A stretch of 6,621 bases of DNA, from positions 1 to 6,621 of the forward strand of contig CAZFBR010000196.1 of the NCBI GenBank assembly GCA_964517215.1, given 5' to 3'. Under the pieces are notes generated by a model. The model was given only the letters and a program-made list of their open reading frames with translations, did no database searches and was not told where the DNA came from. Source of the stretch: CAZFBR01 sp035353495 [NCBI: uncultured bacterium]. Lineage in GTDB: Bacteria > DAOPZR01. Positions 4,679 through 6,621 of this stretch are shown one piece after another (within the stretch, counting starts at the first letter, position 1; the number at the start of each line of letters is the position of its first letter). A program made the translations under genes and the position numbers.

Positions 4679-6019
4679 TCAGCCCGAGGCGCCGCCAGCT
4701 GCGGCCGCATGGCCCGCACCCTCATGGGAGACGCCGCCACCGGTCACGGTCGGCGATGCGGACGGGGCCGGCGCGGGCACCACTTCCACATCGATGCGCG
4801 ACGGCGCGGCGGGGGCCGGGGTATTGTCCTGTTCGACGGTCGGGGCGCTGGACGGCGCCGCCTGCGGCCGGCCCTGCTGCACCACCGTCGGGGTGCGCAC
4901 CGGCGACGCAGCCGCCGACGCGCGGCTGCTCAGCCCGATAAACGGCGCCGGATCGAGCGCCGCGCCGCCGGACCGGACTTCGAAGTGCAGGTGCGCGCCG
5001 GTGGCAATCCCCGTCGCCCCGACCCGGGCAATCATCTGCCCCTGATTGACATACGCGCCATTCCCCACCGTCAGCGAACTGCAATGCGCATAGTACGTCG
5101 ACATCCCGTTTTCATGCTCGATCACCACCGTCTTGCCGTACCCGGAGATCCAGCCCGCGTACTGCACCCGCCCCTCGCGCGCGGCAATGATCGCCGTGCC
5201 CTGCGGCGCGGTCAGATCGACCCCGTTGTGGAACTTGCGCGTCCGGATCACCGGGTGGATGCGCCAGCCGAATCCGGACGAGAACCGGCCCGACGGCAGC
5301 GGATTGATGAAGCCGCCGGTGCCGCGCATGGGCACAGTTGCCGTCACCTGCGGCCCCTCGCCGGTCCGCCCGGTCCCGGTTGCCGGTCCCGCCACCGCCT
5401 GCAGGTTGCTGCCCGGCACATACAGGCGCTGTCCCGCGCGCACGCTGGCGCCGCGCAGCTGGTTGAACGCCATCAGGCGGGCGGTGGAAACATGGAACCG
5501 CTGCGCCAGCGTGCCCAGCGATTCGCCCGGGCGCACGGTAATCATCATCCCGTCCGCATTCGGCACCTTGACCACCTGGCCGACCGTCAGGGCCTGGGTG
5601 GCGCTCGACAGGTTGTTGGTGGTGCTGATCGCGCGGGCGCTCACCCCGTACGTGCGGGCAATGGTCCAGATGCTCTGCCCTTCCCGCACCTGATGCGCCG
5701 TCAGGCGCAGGGTTTCCGCCCGTGCCGGTTCCGCCGCCGCCGGGGCGGGAGCGGCGCTGCTCAGCTTGCGCCGCACCGCCTCTTCGAGGTTTTCCGATTC
5801 GTAGTCAAGCAGTTCCAGGTCGCGCCCCAGCTCGGAATCCTTAAGCTGCTGGTAAGTGCTGATCAGCAGCAGATCGCGATCGACCGCCGCCGGACCGCCC
5901 AGCAGCGAGGAATCCCGCACCTGCGCGTAGGAATGGCGCAGATAGAGCACGCCCATGAAGAACAGCAGCAGGAGTATCATCGCCGCGTAGGCCGTTTTGT
6001 CGATCCCGGTCCGCTTCAT
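4679..6019 (-). CDS. Membrane-anchored LysM/M23 peptidoglycan endopeptidase
   Basis: This 446-residue protein is predicted to cleave peptidoglycan cross-bridges or stem peptides in the envelope. A basic N-terminus (MKRTGIDK) precedes a single membrane helix at about 9-28, giving an outside-facing anchor. A charged helical, coiled-coil-like segment follows (about 45-87). Two LysM cell-wall-binding domains lie at about 109-153 (REGQSIWTIARTYGV) and 159-201 (RPGESLGTLAQRFHV). The M23/LytM domain (about 235-362) keeps every key residue: His264 and Asp268 in HNGVD, His312 in YAHC, and His343/His345 in HLHFE, so it should be an active zinc enzyme. The last 80 or so residues are a low-complexity Ala/Pro/Ser/Thr/Gly tail of unknown use. 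The gene lies 74 bases after rho on the same strand and is probably cotranscribed with it; the start is preceded by a G-rich GGGGCGGG stretch. Confidence 0.95.
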   Translation of the reverse strand: MKRTGIDKTAYAAMILLLLFFMGVLYLRHSYAQVRDSSLLGGPAAVDRDLLLISTYQQLKDSELGRDLELLDYESENLEEAVRRKLSSAAPAPAAAEPARAETLRLTAHQVREGQSIWTIARTYGVSARAISTTNNLSSATQALTVGQVVKVPNADGMMITVRPGESLGTLAQRFHVSTARLMAFNQLRGASVRAGQRLYVPGSNLQAVAGPATGTGRTGEGPQVTATVPMRGTGGFINPLPSGRFSSGFGWRIHPVIRTRKFHNGVDLTAPQGTAIIAAREGRVQYAGWISGYGKTVVIEHENGMSTYYAHCSSLTVGNGAYVNQGQMIARVGATGIATGAHLHFEVRSGGAALDPAPFIGLSSRASAAASPVRTPTVVQQGRPQAAPSSAPTVEQDNTPAPAAPSRIDVEVVPAPAPSASPTVTGGGVSHEGAGHAAAAGGASG

Positions 6020-6093
6020 GCCCGCCCCGTCCGCGGCAGCCCGTCAGGCCGCCAGTCTGTCCCGCAATCTACCGCCTCATGCCGCGCGGTTCA

Positions 6094-6621
<528 letters not shown>

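Overview
The window looks like the chromosome of a G+C-rich bacterium, most likely Bacillota (Negativicutes or a high-GC Clostridia lineage). The evidence is gene order: a B12-type radical SAM protein, its DUF2344 partner and an RNase E/G protein in an overlapping run is a layout I associate with that phylum, as is rho followed by a LysM/M23 peptidase gene. Species and genus cannot be resolved from the sequence.

Left arm (1-3509, plus strand): the 3' end of a TIGR03960-type radical SAM gene, a complete DUF2344 gene and a complete RNase G/E gene (rng) are joined by two ATGA stop/start overlaps, so they form one translationally coupled operon. After a 74-base gap with its own strong ribosome binding site comes a lipoprotein with two CARDB domains. 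In many Bacillota rng is followed by rplU and rpmA; here it is not.

Right arm (4679-6621, minus strand): the 3' part of rho, then a membrane-anchored peptidoglycan hydrolase with two LysM domains and a catalytically complete M23 domain. The two arms converge.

Middle (about 3675-4612): the space between the two convergent operons is clearly more A+T-rich than either arm and carries a compact brnTA toxin-antitoxin operon on the minus strand. The toxin comes first and the antitoxin second. The last toxin codons double as the antitoxin ribosome binding site, and a near-consensus promoter places the transcript start almost on the toxin ATG. This looks like an acquired cassette that settled where both neighbouring operons end. 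Around it lie two doubtful small ORFs (3558-3674 and 4419-4604) and a long imperfect hairpin (3744-3777).

The arms are mostly housekeeping (RNA processing, transcription termination, cell wall remodelling). The least understood parts are the radical SAM/DUF2344 pair, the CARDB lipoprotein and the sequence around the toxin-antitoxin cassette. I saw no rRNA, tRNA, CRISPR array, insertion sequence or recognisable riboswitch.
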